Program-made: the position numbers and the translations under genes | Source of the DNA: Rhizobium sp. RU33A | Lineage (GTDB): Bacteria; Pseudomonadota; Alphaproteobacteria; Rhizobiales; Rhizobiaceae | Reading direction: 5' to 3' | Length of the DNA stretch: 64,000 bases | NCBI RefSeq assembly: GCF_900156055.1 | Contig: NZ_FTMQ01000001.1 | Location: 1,054,001 to 1,118,000 of the forward strand | Shown: positions 18,016 through 27,757 of the stretch, in pieces | Numbering within the stretch: position 1 is the stretch's first letter | Layout: every line of letters starts with the position of its first letter | The notes under the pieces: model-generated | What the model was told of the DNA's origin: nothing | Seen by the model: the letters and a program-made list of their open reading frames with translations, nothing else | The model's database searches: none

Positions 18016-18324
18016 ATGAGCACTGCCAAGGACATCAGCCAGACGAGGGAAGACCGTGCGACGGAGCGGATGCACTTTCGCACCAAGCCGCATGTCAAAC
18101 AGGCGATCCAGCGCGCCGCTGCGATCAGCGGCGTCGACGAAACGGCTTTTGCGATGAATGCGGCCTATGCCTCGGCACTCGCGACCATAGAGGCCCATGA
18201 ACGAACACTTCTGCAACCGATCGATCACGAAGCTTTCTTCGACGCACTCGATAACCCGCGTTCCCCGACCGACGCGTTGCGAAAGGCCTTTGCCAGCCAC
18301 AAGTCGCGCGTCATCAGCAAATGA
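18016..18324 (+). CDS. DUF1778 antitoxin (TacA/AtaR type)
   Basis: A 102-residue protein with an N-terminal ribbon-helix-helix segment (ERMHFRTKPHVKQAIQRAAA) and a C-terminal tail (residues about 60-100) expected to wrap the toxin. Family members bind DNA, neutralise the partner acetyltransferase and repress the operon with it. The ATG at 18016 follows GAGGG. It overlaps the toxin gene by 4 bp and lies just after the palindromic operator. Confidence 0.85.
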   Translation: MSTAKDISQTREDRATERMHFRTKPHVKQAIQRAAAISGVDETAFAMNAAYASALATIEAHERTLLQPIDHEAFFDALDNPRSPTDALRKAFASHKSRVISK

Positions 18325-18866
18325 ATGACGAGGGGCACTCGGTCACCATCGAGTTGCTCGATCCCGAGCGTCATGATCGGGATCGCTTCTCCTGCGGCGT
18401 CGATCCCGTCGACAACTACTTCCGCAAGACCGCAAACAAACTTGCCAAGGCCGGCAATACGCGCGTCTACGTGATGACATCTGAGACCGGCGATGTAATT
18501 GGCTTCTACGCCCTCAATGCCCATTCTGTCGATTTCGCCGAATTGCCCCCACGCTATGCCCGGACCCGCCCATCCCATGGTGCTATCCCGGCCGCCTTCA
18601 TTTCTATGATCGGTGTGGACCAGCGATATACCGGACAAGGTTATGGCGGCAATCTGCTTGCCGACGCCCTACTGCGGATCGCACAGGCATCGGAGCGGAT
18701 CGGCATTGCAATGGTTATTCTGGACGTGCTGGATGACGGCAATCCGGATCACGTAGCCCGCCGAAAGACGCTCTACCTGCACTACGGCTTTGAGGCGCTG
18801 CCATCGAACCCACTCCGGCTATTCTTGCCGGTGGCAGCCATAAGCGAGACGCTGGCGACCTCCTGA
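18321..18866 (+). CDS. GNAT acetyltransferase toxin (TacT/AtaT type)
   Basis: A 181-residue GNAT protein with the family opening RFSCGVDPVDNYF, the acetyl-CoA loop QRYTGQGYGG (residues 101-110) and the catalytic tyrosine candidate Y155 in LYLHYGF. TacT-type toxins acetylate the amino acid on charged tRNA and stop translation. Nothing suggests that the gene is broken. The substrate tRNA cannot be predicted. Confidence 0.85.
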   Translation: MNDEGHSVTIELLDPERHDRDRFSCGVDPVDNYFRKTANKLAKAGNTRVYVMTSETGDVIGFYALNAHSVDFAELPPRYARTRPSHGAIPAAFISMIGVDQRYTGQGYGGNLLADALLRIAQASERIGIAMVILDVLDDGNPDHVARRKTLYLHYGFEALPSNPLRLFLPVAAISETLATS

Positions 18867-18954
18867 CACCTCCGGTCCTCCCTGGACTTCCCCCAAACGC
18901 CCCGCTAGACCGGACCTTCAATCGACGGGCGCTGAAGCGCGCCTCGGAGGCTCC

Positions 18955-20139
18955 ATGCACACGGCACACACCACGGATATCGCAGCCGACATCGCGCCTG
19001 ATTGGGCGGCGATCGCGGTCGTCATCCTTGGCGTCACCGCCTTTGCGGTGGGGCAGGGGCTCACCTATCCGTTGATCTCGCTGATCCTCGAAAGCCGGGG
19101 TGTCTCCTCCAGCATGGCGGGCTTGAACGCGTCCGTCTTTGCGCTCGGTCTCGCCTCGTCGACGCTGCTGATCGGCAGACTGACGCAAAGGATACGCGGC
19201 GACCGGCTGATCGTCGCCTCGCTGCTAGGGGTGTCTGTCTGCCTGGCTACCTTCGCAGCCTTTGACCAGCTCTGGGTCTGGTTCGTCGCCCGCTTCCTGC
19301 TCGGCTTCTGCACCAGCATCATCTACACGGTCTCCGAAGCCTGGCTGAACACCGCCTGTCCGGACCGCCTGCGCGGGCGCGTCTCCGGGGCCTATAGCGC
19401 CGGCATGTGTGCGGGCTTTGCCGCTGGTCCGCTCGCCATTCCGCTTCTTGGCATCGAGGATGGCTTCGCCTTCGCGCTGACGGCGGCCTATGTCGCGCTC
19501 GTCGCCTTCGCCTCGGTCATGCTCGGCCGTTATGCCAAAACCAAGCCGGAAGCCTCGGAAGCCGGCGGATTGCTCACCTTCGTCAAAATGGCGCCGGTCC
19601 TGACGCTGATGGTCGTCGCCTTCGGCTTTTCGGATATCGCGGCGATCTCGATGATCCCGCTCTATTTCGTCGAGCGTGGCTACAGCCAGAATTTCGCAGC
19701 CTTCGTCGTCACCATGGTAGCCCTGCCGACGGCGCTCGCCCAGCCCTTTGTCGGCTGGCTGCTGGATCGCCTGTCCCGGCCCGTCATCGCCGTCTCCGGC
19801 TCAGCCATCGCCGCCGTTGCTTTCCTCGCTCTGCCCTTCATGACCTCGCAGGCAGCGCTGCTGGTCACCATCTCGATCCTCGGCGCGGCGAGCTTCTCGC
19901 TTTACACCGCAGCACTGACCCTGCTCGGCGAGCGCTTCCGTGGCGGTCTTCTGGTCTCGGGTGCCGCCGTCTTTGCGCTGGCTTATGCTATCGGCAGCGC
20001 GGCCGGCTCCGGCAGCACGGGGCTCACCATGGATCTGATCTCGGTGGATGCCGGCCCGGTCTTCGTTGGCCTCTTGATGCTGGTCTTCACCGCTTTCTTC
20101 GCCACGAACCTGATGCGCGTCCGCGCCGCGAGGCGCTGA
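18955..20139 (+). CDS. Major facilitator superfamily transporter (YcaD-like)
   Basis: A 394-residue protein with about twelve membrane segments. The loop after segment 2 reads GRLTQRIRGDRLIV, matching the MFS signature region, and the two halves are similar in size. GGAGG precedes the ATG at 18955. The next gene starts 4 bp after the stop. The substrate is unknown. Confidence 0.85.
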   Translation: MHTAHTTDIAADIAPDWAAIAVVILGVTAFAVGQGLTYPLISLILESRGVSSSMAGLNASVFALGLASSTLLIGRLTQRIRGDRLIVASLLGVSVCLATFAAFDQLWVWFVARFLLGFCTSIIYTVSEAWLNTACPDRLRGRVSGAYSAGMCAGFAAGPLAIPLLGIEDGFAFALTAAYVALVAFASVMLGRYAKTKPEASEAGGLLTFVKMAPVLTLMVVAFGFSDIAAISMIPLYFVERGYSQNFAAFVVTMVALPTALAQPFVGWLLDRLSRPVIAVSGSAIAAVAFLALPFMTSQAALLVTISILGAASFSLYTAALTLLGERFRGGLLVSGAAVFALAYAIGSAAGSGSTGLTMDLISVDAGPVFVGLLMLVFTAFFATNLMRVRAARR

Positions 20140-20143
20140 ACCC

Positions 20144-20485
20144 ATGCTGGAAACCTCTCCGCCAGAGATCTTCGACTGCCAGGCCTGCGGCGCCTGCTGC
20201 GCCTATTCCGCCGATTGGCCGCGCTTTTCCATGGAAAGCGATGAAGAACTCGCCGCCATCCCCGAAGCGATGATCGCCAAGGACGAAAGCGGCATGAAGT
20301 TCGAGAATGGCCGCTGTGCGGCTCTGACCGGCGAGGTCGGCAAACACGTCGGCTGCGCCGTCTACCTCGTGCGCCCGCATGTCTGTCGCACCTGCATGCC
20401 CGGCGACGAGGAATGCAAGATCGCCCGCGCCGAGTTCGGCTTTCCGATCGACGGCCTGCCGGAGCCCGAGGTCTACGAGGCCTGA
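20144..20485 (+). CDS. YkgJ-family cysteine cluster protein
   Basis: A 113-residue protein with the cluster FDCQACGACCAYS and further cysteines at GRCAAL, HVGCAVY and HVCRTCMPGDEEC, the pattern of the CxxCxxCC (UPF0153/YkgJ) family, thought to bind zinc or an Fe-S cluster. Probably co-transcribed with the MFS gene. Function not established. Confidence 0.85.
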   Translation: MLETSPPEIFDCQACGACCAYSADWPRFSMESDEELAAIPEAMIAKDESGMKFENGRCAALTGEVGKHVGCAVYLVRPHVCRTCMPGDEECKIARAEFGFPIDGLPEPEVYEA

Positions 20486-20488
20486 GGT

Positions 20489-20818
20489 TTAAGGGACGGT
20501 AATCGTCACCTGGTCAGCCGGCAGCTCGCCACCGATTTCTGCCGCCTGACTCTTCTTGTCATAGACGCAGATCGAGCTGACCGTCGCATCGGCTCCGACA
20601 GCCTTGCCGGTGAGGATTGCGACGCCATAGCTCTCGGTGCCGAAAGGATCGACGACGACCTTCGGCTGTTCGATCCGCCCTTCCGCCAGAACAGTGCATT
20701 TTGCTGCGACATCCTTGACAAATTCGTCCCAGGCATCGCCCGACGAGGCGATTGCCGACGAGGAGAGTGTGAGCAAGGCGAGCGCGGTAGCAGTCAGAAA
20801 CTGGTGGGAACGGAACAT
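20489..20818 (-). CDS. Small exported protein of unknown function
   Basis: A 109-residue protein with a clear signal peptide (residues 1-24, ending SAIA-SSGD). The mature part holds two cysteines (AAKCTVL, SSICVYD) that could form a disulfide. I do not recognise the family. The reading frame continues open far upstream across sodB, but the signal peptide and GAGG before 20818 fix this start. It is convergent with the YkgJ-like gene, with a 3-bp gap. Confidence 0.7.
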   Translation of the reverse strand: MFRSHQFLTATALALLTLSSSAIASSGDAWDEFVKDVAAKCTVLAEGRIEQPKVVVDPFGTESYGVAILTGKAVGADATVSSICVYDKKSQAAEIGGELPADQVTITVP

Positions 20819-21013
20819 GGGGGACCTCGGTTGGGGGCATTGTGACGCAGAGGGTCGGCCGGAACGCCAAGTCGCGCAAGTCCAAAAACGGAAGACATTT
20901 CTTTCTCTTGAAGTCCCGATTTTGGAAGAGCGAAGGTTGCCTGAGCGATGTTCCGCACCTATGTTCCCGTCACCTGCCAAAACGCAATCCATTTGCCAAA
21001 AGGAGATCTCACC

Positions 21014-21616
21014 ATGGCCTTCGAATTGCCCGCCCTCCCGTATGCTTACGACTCGCTGGCACCGTTCATGTCGGCTGAAACGCTGGAGTTTCACCACGAC
21101 AAGCACCATCAGGCCTATGTGACCAACGGCAACAACCTCCTGAAGGATTCGGGCCTTGAAGGCCTGTCGCTCGAGGAAGTCGTCAAGCAGTCCTATGGCA
21201 AGAATGCCGGCCTCTTCAACAATGCTGGCCAGCACTACAACCACATCCACTTCTGGAACTGGATGAAGAAGGATGGCGGCGGCAACAAGCTTCCGGGCAA
21301 GCTGCAGGCTGCAGTCGACAGCGACCTTGGCGGCTATGACAAGTTCAAGGCCGACTTCGTCGCAGCTGGCACCACCCAGTTCGGCTCCGGCTGGGCCTGG
21401 CTCTCCGTAAAGGACGGCAAGCTCGAAATCTCCAAGACCCCGAACGGTGAAAGCCCGCTGATTCACGGCGCATCCCCGATCCTCGGCGTCGACGTCTGGG
21501 AACACTCCTATTACATCGACTACCGCAACGCCCGTCCGAAGTACCTCGAAGCCTTCGTCGACAGCCTGATCAACTGGGACTACGTCCTGGAAATGTACGA
21601 AGCAGCGACGAAGTAA
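21014..21616 (+). CDS. sodB: Superoxide dismutase, Fe/Mn type, cytoplasmic
   Basis: A 200-residue enzyme that dismutates superoxide. Metal ligands are visible: H27 in EFHHDKHHQAY, the histidine in GQHYNHIHFWNW, and the aspartate and histidine in DVWEHSYY. There is no signal peptide. The ATG at 21014 follows AAAAGGAG. A strong terminator follows. A second, exported enzyme of this family is encoded at 58170. Iron versus manganese use cannot be decided from sequence with certainty. Confidence 0.95.
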   Translation: MAFELPALPYAYDSLAPFMSAETLEFHHDKHHQAYVTNGNNLLKDSGLEGLSLEEVVKQSYGKNAGLFNNAGQHYNHIHFWNWMKKDGGGNKLPGKLQAAVDSDLGGYDKFKADFVAAGTTQFGSGWAWLSVKDGKLEISKTPNGESPLIHGASPILGVDVWEHSYYIDYRNARPKYLEAFVDSLINWDYVLEMYEAATK

Positions 21617-21640
21617 TCGTCCCGCATACTTCGCTTTTCG

Positions 21641-21669
21641 ACGCCCGGTGCCTCGCACCGGGCGTTTTT
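21641..21669 (+). terminator. Intrinsic terminator after sodB
   Basis: A perfect 11-bp stem (ACGCCCGGTGC with its complement, loop CTC) ends in a T run. It lies 24 bp after the sodB stop. Confidence 0.9.
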
Positions 21670-21763
21670 CGTTTTGGACGCGCTCCGACATTCGGCAAAT
21701 GGAACCATCCTGCATTCGCAACGTTTCTTCGGCAACAACACGAACAACGGAAAGGGTATCACC

Positions 21764-22171
21764 ATGGCGTCTTCCAACCTCCAGGCAGAACTTCGTGAAC
21801 TGCGCGAACAGATGAATGATCTCAAGGACATGATCAGCCGCGAAGCAGGTCGCAGCGGCCGCAACATGCGCAATCGCGCCTCCGAAGCGCTGGACGAAGC
21901 AGGTCGCGCGGCTTCTTCCGTGACCGGCTACGACCGCGATGACATCCGCAACCGCGCGTCCGACGTCGTCAACGGTGCCTCGCGCACGGCCCATGTCGTC
22001 GCTGACTACGCCCGCGAAGGCGCAGATACGGTCGCTGGCGTGGTTCGCCGTCATCCGGCTGCCGCCACCTCCGCCGGCCTAATCACGCTGGGCATCGTCG
22101 GCGGTGTCGTCGGCTACCTGCTTGCCAATTCCACTCCGCCGGCTCGCGACAGCCGCTGGCGCTGGAACTGA
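21764..22171 (+). CDS. Small ElaB/DUF883-like membrane-anchored protein
   Basis: A 135-residue protein with a charged helical N-terminal half (LRELREQMNDLKDMI), two repeats of the type RNRAS(D/E) and one C-terminal membrane segment (GLITLGIVGGVVGYLLA). This layout is shared with ElaB/YgaM/DUF883 proteins, which attach to the inner membrane and are often stress-induced. The ATG at 21764 has GAAAGGG upstream. It is followed after 8 bp by a DUF2188 gene. Confidence 0.7.
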   Translation: MASSNLQAELRELREQMNDLKDMISREAGRSGRNMRNRASEALDEAGRAASSVTGYDRDDIRNRASDVVNGASRTAHVVADYAREGADTVAGVVRRHPAAATSAGLITLGIVGGVVGYLLANSTPPARDSRWRWN

Positions 22172-22179
22172 GACCAGCC

Positions 22180-22437
22180 ATGGTCAAGGTGACCTATCAC
22201 GTCGTGGAGCATGACGAGGGTTATGCCTACCGTCTGGGCAACGTCTATTCGGAGCCCTTTCCGACGCACGACGAAGCGGTGGCTGCGGCCCGAAAGGCCG
22301 CAGGCGCCCAGCAGCTTGCCGATGGCGACGCCGAAATCAGCTGGCAGGACGCCGAGGGCGAGTGGATCCACGAACATGCGGACGGTGCGGACCGCCCCAT
22401 GACGGACGTCGTCGATGATGTCGAGGACGACCGGTAG
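22180..22437 (+). CDS. DUF2188 small protein
   Basis: An 85-residue acidic protein. Residues 5-60 have the DUF2188 pattern (YHVVEHDEGYAYRLGN, FPTHDEAVAAARKAA). Function is not established. Probably co-transcribed with the ElaB-like gene and ended by the hairpin at 22465-22496. Confidence 0.7.
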   Translation: MVKVTYHVVEHDEGYAYRLGNVYSEPFPTHDEAVAAARKAAGAQQLADGDAEISWQDAEGEWIHEHADGADRPMTDVVDDVEDDR

Positions 22438-22464
22438 CCTGACTGTTTTGAGTCCAGGCAAAAG

Positions 22465-22496
22465 AGAAAGCCCGTGGCGCAAGCCGCGGGCTTTCT
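22465..22496. terminator. Terminator between convergent DUF2188 and chemoreceptor genes
   Basis: Two 14-nt arms with one G-T pair (AGAAAGCCCGTGGC and GCCGCGGGCTTTCT) enclose a GCAA loop. The A/T-rich outer ends let it work in either direction. Confidence 0.8.
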
Positions 22497-22529
22497 TGAT
22501 TCATCTGCAAGGTGGTCGGCGCGCGCCGA

Positions 22530-24545
22530 TCAGAATTCCGTCCAGTCCTGCTTTGCCGGTTCTGAGGGCGCCGCAGAAGCCATGCCGAAGGCGCGGCCGA
22601 GCTTTCCGGCGAGCGCACGCGCCGGCGAGAGAGCAGGGGTGTGGGCGGCAGAGGCGGCAGCCGGCTGGCGCGGTGCCGGCCGAGCAGAGGGTGCAGGCGT
22701 CGTATGCGCGGGCGCCGTTGTGCGGTGCTGCGTCCGCATAGGCGCGGCCGCTGATGCGCCCTGACCCAGACGGAACTGGGCGAGCAGCGTGTTGAGCGAA
22801 TCCGCTTCCGCCGCCAGCGTATGGGAGGCAGCCGTCTGTTCTTCGACCATGGCGGCATTCTGCTGCGTGCCCTGGTCCATCGCGGTGACGGCGAGGTTGA
22901 TTTCCTGCAGACCCGTGGACTGTTCGCGCGCCGCAGTGACGATCGCGCCGACATGGTGGCTGATCTCCTGAACGGCGCTGACGATCTTGTCGAGCTCCGT
23001 GCCGGTCTCGCCGACCAGCGCCACGCCATTGCCGACCTGCGCGGTCGACCGCGAGATAAGAGATTTGATCTCCTTTGCGGCATTGGCCGAGCGTTGGGCG
23101 AGTTCCCGCACTTCCTGGGCGACGACGGCAAAACCCTTGCCGGCCTCGCCGGCACGGGCCGCCTCGACGCCGGCATTCAATGCCAGGAGATTGGTCTGGA
23201 AGGCGATGTCTTCGATCACGCCGATGATGCTGGAGATCGACTGCGAGGACTGCTCGATCTCCGTCATCGCCTGAACGGCGTTCCTGACGACTTCACCGGA
23301 GCGTTCAGCACCGGAGCGCGTGCTGTCGACGAGCTGACCGACATCTTCGGCGCGTTTTGCCGTGTCGCGCACGGTCTTGGTGACCTGCTCGACGGCAGCG
23401 GCTGTCTCCTCGACAGAGGCTGCCTGCTGTTCCGTGCGCCGCGCAAGATCGTCCGCAGAAGCGCGGATTTCGGCCGCACCGGCATGGATCGCATGGGCGT
23501 TGGCGCCCACGGTTCTCAGCGCCGCATGCAGCTTCTCGAGGGACTCGTTGAAGTTGCCACGCAGACTATCGAGATGGGCTGCAAAGGGCTTATCGAGCCG
23601 GAACACGACGTCACCTTCCGAGAGTGCCGAGAGCCCCTTGGCGAGTTCGGTCATAGCGAAGCGCACTTCTTCCGCCTCGCGGGCCTTTTCCGCTTCCGCC
23701 TTCTGGCGGTCGGCCTCGGCCTGCTCGCGCATCGCGCGGCGCTCGTCGGACATGCGCGCGCTTTCGATCGCCGCATCCTTGAACACCAGCACGGCTTTGG
23801 CCATGCGGCCGACCTCATCGCCACGGTCGACGGCGGGCACTTCGACGGCGTGGTCGCCGGCGGCGAGACGGGCCATGGCATCGGTCATGCCGGTGATGGG
23901 TGTGACGATGGAGCGGGCAAGCAGCCAGATAAGGCCGACCGCAAACACGCCGGCGACGGCCGCACCGAGGATTAGCGCCAGTTCGAGGGCGAAGTGTGCC
24001 GCGTCAAGACGGGCGCGGGTGGCCGTCGTCTCCGTTGCCAGCAAAGTCTTGATGTCGGCGGCCGCAGCGCGGAAGGCATCAAGGGCGCCCGCTGCATCCG
24101 AATTGCCGATCGTGGCGATCTCTTCGATCGATGTCTGGCCGGCCTTGCGGGCGGCAATCTGCGGATCGGCGACCAGTTTTGCATAGGTCTCGGCGGCGGA
24201 CCGCATGGCATCAAGCCGGGCGACGAGCGCATTGTCGCTTGCCGCCAGCGTTTTCGCTTCGGTGATCGCTGTATCGAGGGCCTGGCGCTCGGTGGTCACC
24301 GCGGCAAGCGTGCTGTTGCTGCCGAACAGCAGGTAGCCGCGCTCGTTTGCAGCCTGCTCGGCCATGGCGGTCTTCGCGGCATCGACGAGATTGACGATGC
24401 GCTGGGCGCGGTCCTGATCGATCAGCGCGGACTTGGCTGTATAGGCCTGGAGGAATACGACGACGGAGGCCAGGAAACATCCGGCCATGATGGTGCAAAA
24501 GGTGAGGATCAGCTTTTTGCTGAGCGAAAGATTTTTGAGGAACAT
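22530..24545 (-). CDS. Methyl-accepting chemotaxis protein
   Basis: A 671-residue receptor with membrane segments near residues 10-30 and 185-210, a helical periplasmic sensor between them (rich in Ala, includes [10 protein letters not shown]), HAMP, and a long signalling domain with the tip [20 protein letters not shown]. An Ala/Pro-rich linker leads to the C-terminal DWTEF, which fits the CheR/CheB-binding tether. An in-frame ATG two codons upstream (24551) is also possible. No other che genes are near. Confidence 0.92.
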   Translation of the reverse strand: MFLKNLSLSKKLILTFCTIMAGCFLASVVVFLQAYTAKSALIDQDRAQRIVNLVDAAKTAMAEQAANERGYLLFGSNSTLAAVTTERQALDTAITEAKTLAASDNALVARLDAMRSAAETYAKLVADPQIAARKAGQTSIEEIATIGNSDAAGALDAFRAAAADIKTLLATETTATRARLDAAHFALELALILGAAVAGVFAVGLIWLLARSIVTPITGMTDAMARLAAGDHAVEVPAVDRGDEVGRMAKAVLVFKDAAIESARMSDERRAMREQAEADRQKAEAEKAREAEEVRFAMTELAKGLSALSEGDVVFRLDKPFAAHLDSLRGNFNESLEKLHAALRTVGANAHAIHAGAAEIRASADDLARRTEQQAASVEETAAAVEQVTKTVRDTAKRAEDVGQLVDSTRSGAERSGEVVRNAVQAMTEIEQSSQSISSIIGVIEDIAFQTNLLALNAGVEAARAGEAGKGFAVVAQEVRELAQRSANAAKEIKSLISRSTAQVGNGVALVGETGTELDKIVSAVQEISHHVGAIVTAAREQSTGLQEINLAVTAMDQGTQQNAAMVEEQTAASHTLAAEADSLNTLLAQFRLGQGASAAAPMRTQHRTTAPAHTTPAPSARPAPRQPAAASAAHTPALSPARALAGKLGRAFGMASAAPSEPAKQDWTEF

Positions 24546-24773
24546 GACCATGACTTTCGAGCGCGCGAAAACGGCGGGACAGCCGGAATGCCGGCGTCCA
24601 GATGCAGCGGTGACATGATCCGTTCGGGTGTTTGCGCCTCCATCATGGAGTGCTCAGGGGGACACCGGAAGCGATCGATCGGTCGCGATCCTGTCGGAAA
24701 CGATTTTACAAGCGGTTACCAAGAAATGGGCGAATGATTGCAGTCGCCGAATTTGGTAGCAAATGCGACCATT

Positions 24774-25790
24774 TTACGGGCCTTGCATGGCAACCTTGTT
24801 CGATACCACGAGCAGGATGTTGAGATCCCGTTCGGGATAAAAGTCCTTGGCGCGCATTTCGAACGTGGTCGGACCGGTCTTCTTCACGCCTTCGCCGCAG
24901 AAGCTGACGATCGAGTCCGGGTTCAGCTTGTCGATGGTTAGGCGGAAATCGCCAATCGGTCCGTACCAGTTGTTGCCTGTCGTCAGGATGTAGGAGAGCC
25001 ACTGCTCGAAATAGTAGATCCCGGCATCCGGGTTCTGCTTCTTCTCCAGCTTGATGGCGGCCTTCAGGAAACTGTCATCAACGCAATAGCGCTGCTGGTA
25101 CTCGGCATAGGCATCCGAGGGCTTGCCATCCCACATGAAGACGAGACCGGCACTCCCGCCGACACTCGGGCGATAGCGATGCTCGACTTCAACGTCTGCG
25201 CCGGCCGGGAAGGTCGTCTCCCACCAGTAGATGGATTCGAGTTCCCAGACGGGCACATATTTCGGAGCAGCCTCGCCACCCGTGCCGTAATTGATGTCGG
25301 CGATCAGCCCCTTGGCCAGCCAATCCTGGATCACATCGGGTTCCAGTGCCTTTAGGGCTTCCGTCGTCTCCTTGAGGAGAGGCTGCAGCGGGATTTCCTG
25401 CTCTTCGACATCATCAGTGAAGTCGATGCCGCGAACGAGCACGCGCTGTTGCAGGTTCGGCTCGATCTCCTCGCCGTCCTGGACGACGGAGAAATCCATG
25501 AAATTGTCGCTCTGCTCGTCCGGCACCGCCGACATGATCTCGATCGGCCCGCCGATCTTCGGCATTGGGAAGGCAACGATGGTCGTCACCGGCTTGTTGC
25601 TGGTGTTGCGATAGAGGTAATTCACCTCCACCTTTTCCGGCGAAATGTAGAGATCTTCCCGCGCCATGGTGATCTCATTGCTGCGCGTGAAAACGAGACC
25701 GCCCGCCTCCAGCGTCGCCATGGTGTCGTTTGCCAGGACTGCGGTTGTGGCGAGGGCCTGCAGAGCGCAGGCCAGCATCAGTGTCGGCAT
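24774..25790 (-). CDS. Exported DUF4424 protein
   Basis: A protein of about 338 residues with a signal peptide (MPTLMLACALQALATTAVLA) and the DUF4424 opening NDTMATLEAGGLVFT, then EDLYISPEKVEVNYLYRN. The function of the family is not known. GTG at 25799 is an alternative start with a better spaced GGGGGA. A start further upstream at 25838 is unlikely because it lies in the bioY terminator hairpin. Confidence 0.75.
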   Translation of the reverse strand: MPTLMLACALQALATTAVLANDTMATLEAGGLVFTRSNEITMAREDLYISPEKVEVNYLYRNTSNKPVTTIVAFPMPKIGGPIEIMSAVPDEQSDNFMDFSVVQDGEEIEPNLQQRVLVRGIDFTDDVEEQEIPLQPLLKETTEALKALEPDVIQDWLAKGLIADINYGTGGEAAPKYVPVWELESIYWWETTFPAGADVEVEHRYRPSVGGSAGLVFMWDGKPSDAYAEYQQRYCVDDSFLKAAIKLEKKQNPDAGIYYFEQWLSYILTTGNNWYGPIGDFRLTIDKLNPDSIVSFCGEGVKKTGPTTFEMRAKDFYPERDLNILLVVSNKVAMQGP

Positions 25791-25829
25791 GGTCGTCACG
25801 GTTCGAAATCCCCCAGACCCCAGAACGGA

Positions 25830-25854
25830 AAATGCCACCTTAACGGTGGCATTT
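25830..25854 (-). terminator. Terminator after bioY
   Basis: A perfect 10-bp stem (AAATGCCACC with GGTGGCATTT, loop TTAAC) lies 27 bp after the bioY stop. On the minus strand it ends with a T run. Confidence 0.8.
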
Positions 25855-25881
25855 CGATTCGTGTACGACGCTTACTGGGTA

Positions 25882-26445
25882 TTATGCGCGGGCCGGCAGA
25901 AGCGGGTAGCCGACGAGCACGGCGCGCGCTGCAAGCGTGGCAATCGCTGCCTTGACCAGGTCGCCGGGAATGAAGGCGAGCGAGCCGAGGACGACCTTGT
26001 CGAAGGGCGTGCCGGCCGCGACCGAGAGCCAAGGCATGCCGCAGAGATAGACCACGCCGATGCCGCCGACGATGGAGGCAAGGAAGAAGCCGGCCGTCTG
26101 CTTGGCGGCCGACTGTCCCTCGCGCACCAGTTTCTCGGCAAGGAAACCGGTGACGAATGTGCCAATGATCCAGCCGAAGATATAGCCGCCCGTCGGTCCC
26201 ATCAGCACGTTGAGACCGCCACGACCGCCGGAAAGCACGGGCAAGCCGACGGCGACGAGCACGACGAGCAGGGCATAGGCGGCCGCACCGCGCTTCGCCC
26301 CGATGATGCAGCCGGCGAGCATGACGCCCATGGACTGTGCCGTGATCGGCACCGGCAGCATCGGGATCGGCACCGGCGGAATGAAGCCGAGCACGGTGAT
26401 GATCGCGGTGAAGAGGGCGGCGAGCACGATGTCTCTGGTGGTCAT
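25882..26445 (-). CDS. bioY: Biotin transporter S component
   Basis: A 187-residue membrane protein with about six hydrophobic segments and the BioY motifs GFIPPVPIPMLPVPITAQSM and GPTGGYIFGW. BioY binds biotin in the membrane and works with the energising BioM/BioN module. It is the last gene of bioMNY. The terminator at 25830-25854 follows. Confidence 0.93.
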   Translation of the reverse strand: MTTRDIVLAALFTAIITVLGFIPPVPIPMLPVPITAQSMGVMLAGCIIGAKRGAAAYALLVVLVAVGLPVLSGGRGGLNVLMGPTGGYIFGWIIGTFVTGFLAEKLVREGQSAAKQTAGFFLASIVGGIGVVYLCGMPWLSVAAGTPFDKVVLGSLAFIPGDLVKAAIATLAARAVLVGYPLLPARA

Positions 26446-26477
26446 TGAACGGGTCCCGGATAAACTTTGAGGGGTTT

Positions 26478-27083
26478 TTACTGACCCCTAATCCCCCGGG
26501 CGTCAATCGCTTCGGCGATCCGATCGGCATCCTTCAACGTCGAAATGATGAGGGGCCCGAGCATGCGCGAGAGCTTCACCGGAATGCCGCGCGCCGCATG
26601 CGCCTCCTTCAGCGCTTCGTAGCGCCCGGCAATTTCCGGCACGAAACGGAGCACGAGCCCAAGGGCAAGACCCAGATCGGCCGCCTTCATGAGCCCCAGC
26701 CGCTCGAGCGGCCGGGCGAAATCGGTGACCGCGGCCATGAAGTCGGCAATGCTGGTGGAGGCCGTAACAGCAGCCGCGAGCAACAGGATCGCAACGAGCC
26801 TGAGCGTGATTACCAGGGCCTCTTGCGGCGACAGCAGCAAGAGATTGACCACAGCGAGAAAGGCAATCGTGAAGAGAACGGGTCTGAGCCGCCGGAAGCC
26901 TTCCGACAGGCCGACACCGGTCGACAGATAGAGAGTGCCGGTGGCGATCAGGGCCAGAGCCAGAGCGAGGGGTTGATCGACAAGATAGAGCGCCAGCCCG
27001 AAGACCATCAGCCCGACAAGCTTCGGCTTGACGGGGATGCGATGGAGAAGGCTCTGGCCCTCCACATGCAGGCTCGTCAGCAT
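26478..27083 (-). CDS. bioN: Energy-coupling factor transmembrane protein (T component)
   Basis: A 201-residue membrane protein of the CbiQ/EcfT family with about five hydrophobic segments. It has the two coupling motifs EAHAARGI and EAIDARGI that link the ATPase to the substrate component. It overlaps bioM by 7 bp and precedes bioY, the arrangement of rhizobial biotin uptake operons. Confidence 0.92.
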   Translation of the reverse strand: MLTSLHVEGQSLLHRIPVKPKLVGLMVFGLALYLVDQPLALALALIATGTLYLSTGVGLSEGFRRLRPVLFTIAFLAVVNLLLLSPQEALVITLRLVAILLLAAAVTASTSIADFMAAVTDFARPLERLGLMKAADLGLALGLVLRFVPEIAGRYEALKEAHAARGIPVKLSRMLGPLIISTLKDADRIAEAIDARGIRGQ

Positions 27084-27757
27084 CCGGCGATCTCCCGGTA
27101 GCGGGTGATCGCTTCGGTAGCCTCTCCGTCAAAGACGAGCGCCCCTTCGTGGAAGACCAGCACGCGGGAAAAATCCGCCACCAGATCGAGATCGTGGCTG
27201 ATGACCACGGCCTGTTCGCCCAGCCCCTCGATCGCCGCCTTCACCCGGGTCCGGTTTCTAAGGTCCAACTGGTTGGTCGGTTCGTCGAAGATCACCACGT
27301 CAGGACGGTTGACGCAGACAGCCGCGAGCGCTGCAAGCTGCAGCTCCCCGCCCGACAGCTCATGCGGCCGCCTTGTCGCGAGATCGCTGATGCCGAAGCG
27401 GGCCAGGACCTCATCCACCAGTCGATCCACCTCGGGAGCCGCAAGCCCCCGCGCCTTCGGCCCGAGTGCGATGTCCTCGCGGATGACCGGCAGAATGATC
27501 TGATGGCCCGGGTTCTGGAAGATGAACCCCGTCTTCGCCCGCGCCGCCTTTTCGTCGGTGACGGTATCGAGGCCGTCCAGGGTGACCGTGCCAGAGGACG
27601 GTTTTGCGAGCCCCGCAATCAATCGAGCGAAACTCGTCTTGCCGGAACCATTAAGCCCGATCACGCCGATGCGCGGCTCGACGAGCGACAGCGTCAGCGG
27701 CTGAAGCGCCACGCGGTCGCCTAAGCGCAATTCGGCCTGATCGAAACGGATGTTCAA
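27077..27757 (-). CDS. bioM: Energy-coupling factor ATPase of biotin uptake
   Basis: A 226-residue ATPase with Walker A GLNGSGKT (residues 34-41), signature LSGGELQL and Walker B VVIFDEPTNQLD. First gene of bioMNY. BioR usually controls such operons in rhizobia, but I see no convincing TTATMKATAA-type box in the 170 bp upstream. Confidence 0.92.
   Translation of the reverse strand: MNIRFDQAELRLGDRVALQPLTLSLVEPRIGVIGLNGSGKTSFARLIAGLAKPSSGTVTLDGLDTVTDEKAARAKTGFIFQNPGHQIILPVIREDIALGPKARGLAAPEVDRLVDEVLARFGISDLATRRPHELSGGELQLAALAAVCVNRPDVVIFDEPTNQLDLRNRTRVKAAIEGLGEQAVVISHDLDLVADFSRVLVFHEGALVFDGEATEAITRYREIAGC

Noticed and set aside
20489..22054. 521-codon open frame on the minus strand across sodB
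   Set aside because: Only the last 109 codons look coding (signal peptide and start signal); the rest is antisense to sodB and its neighbour.
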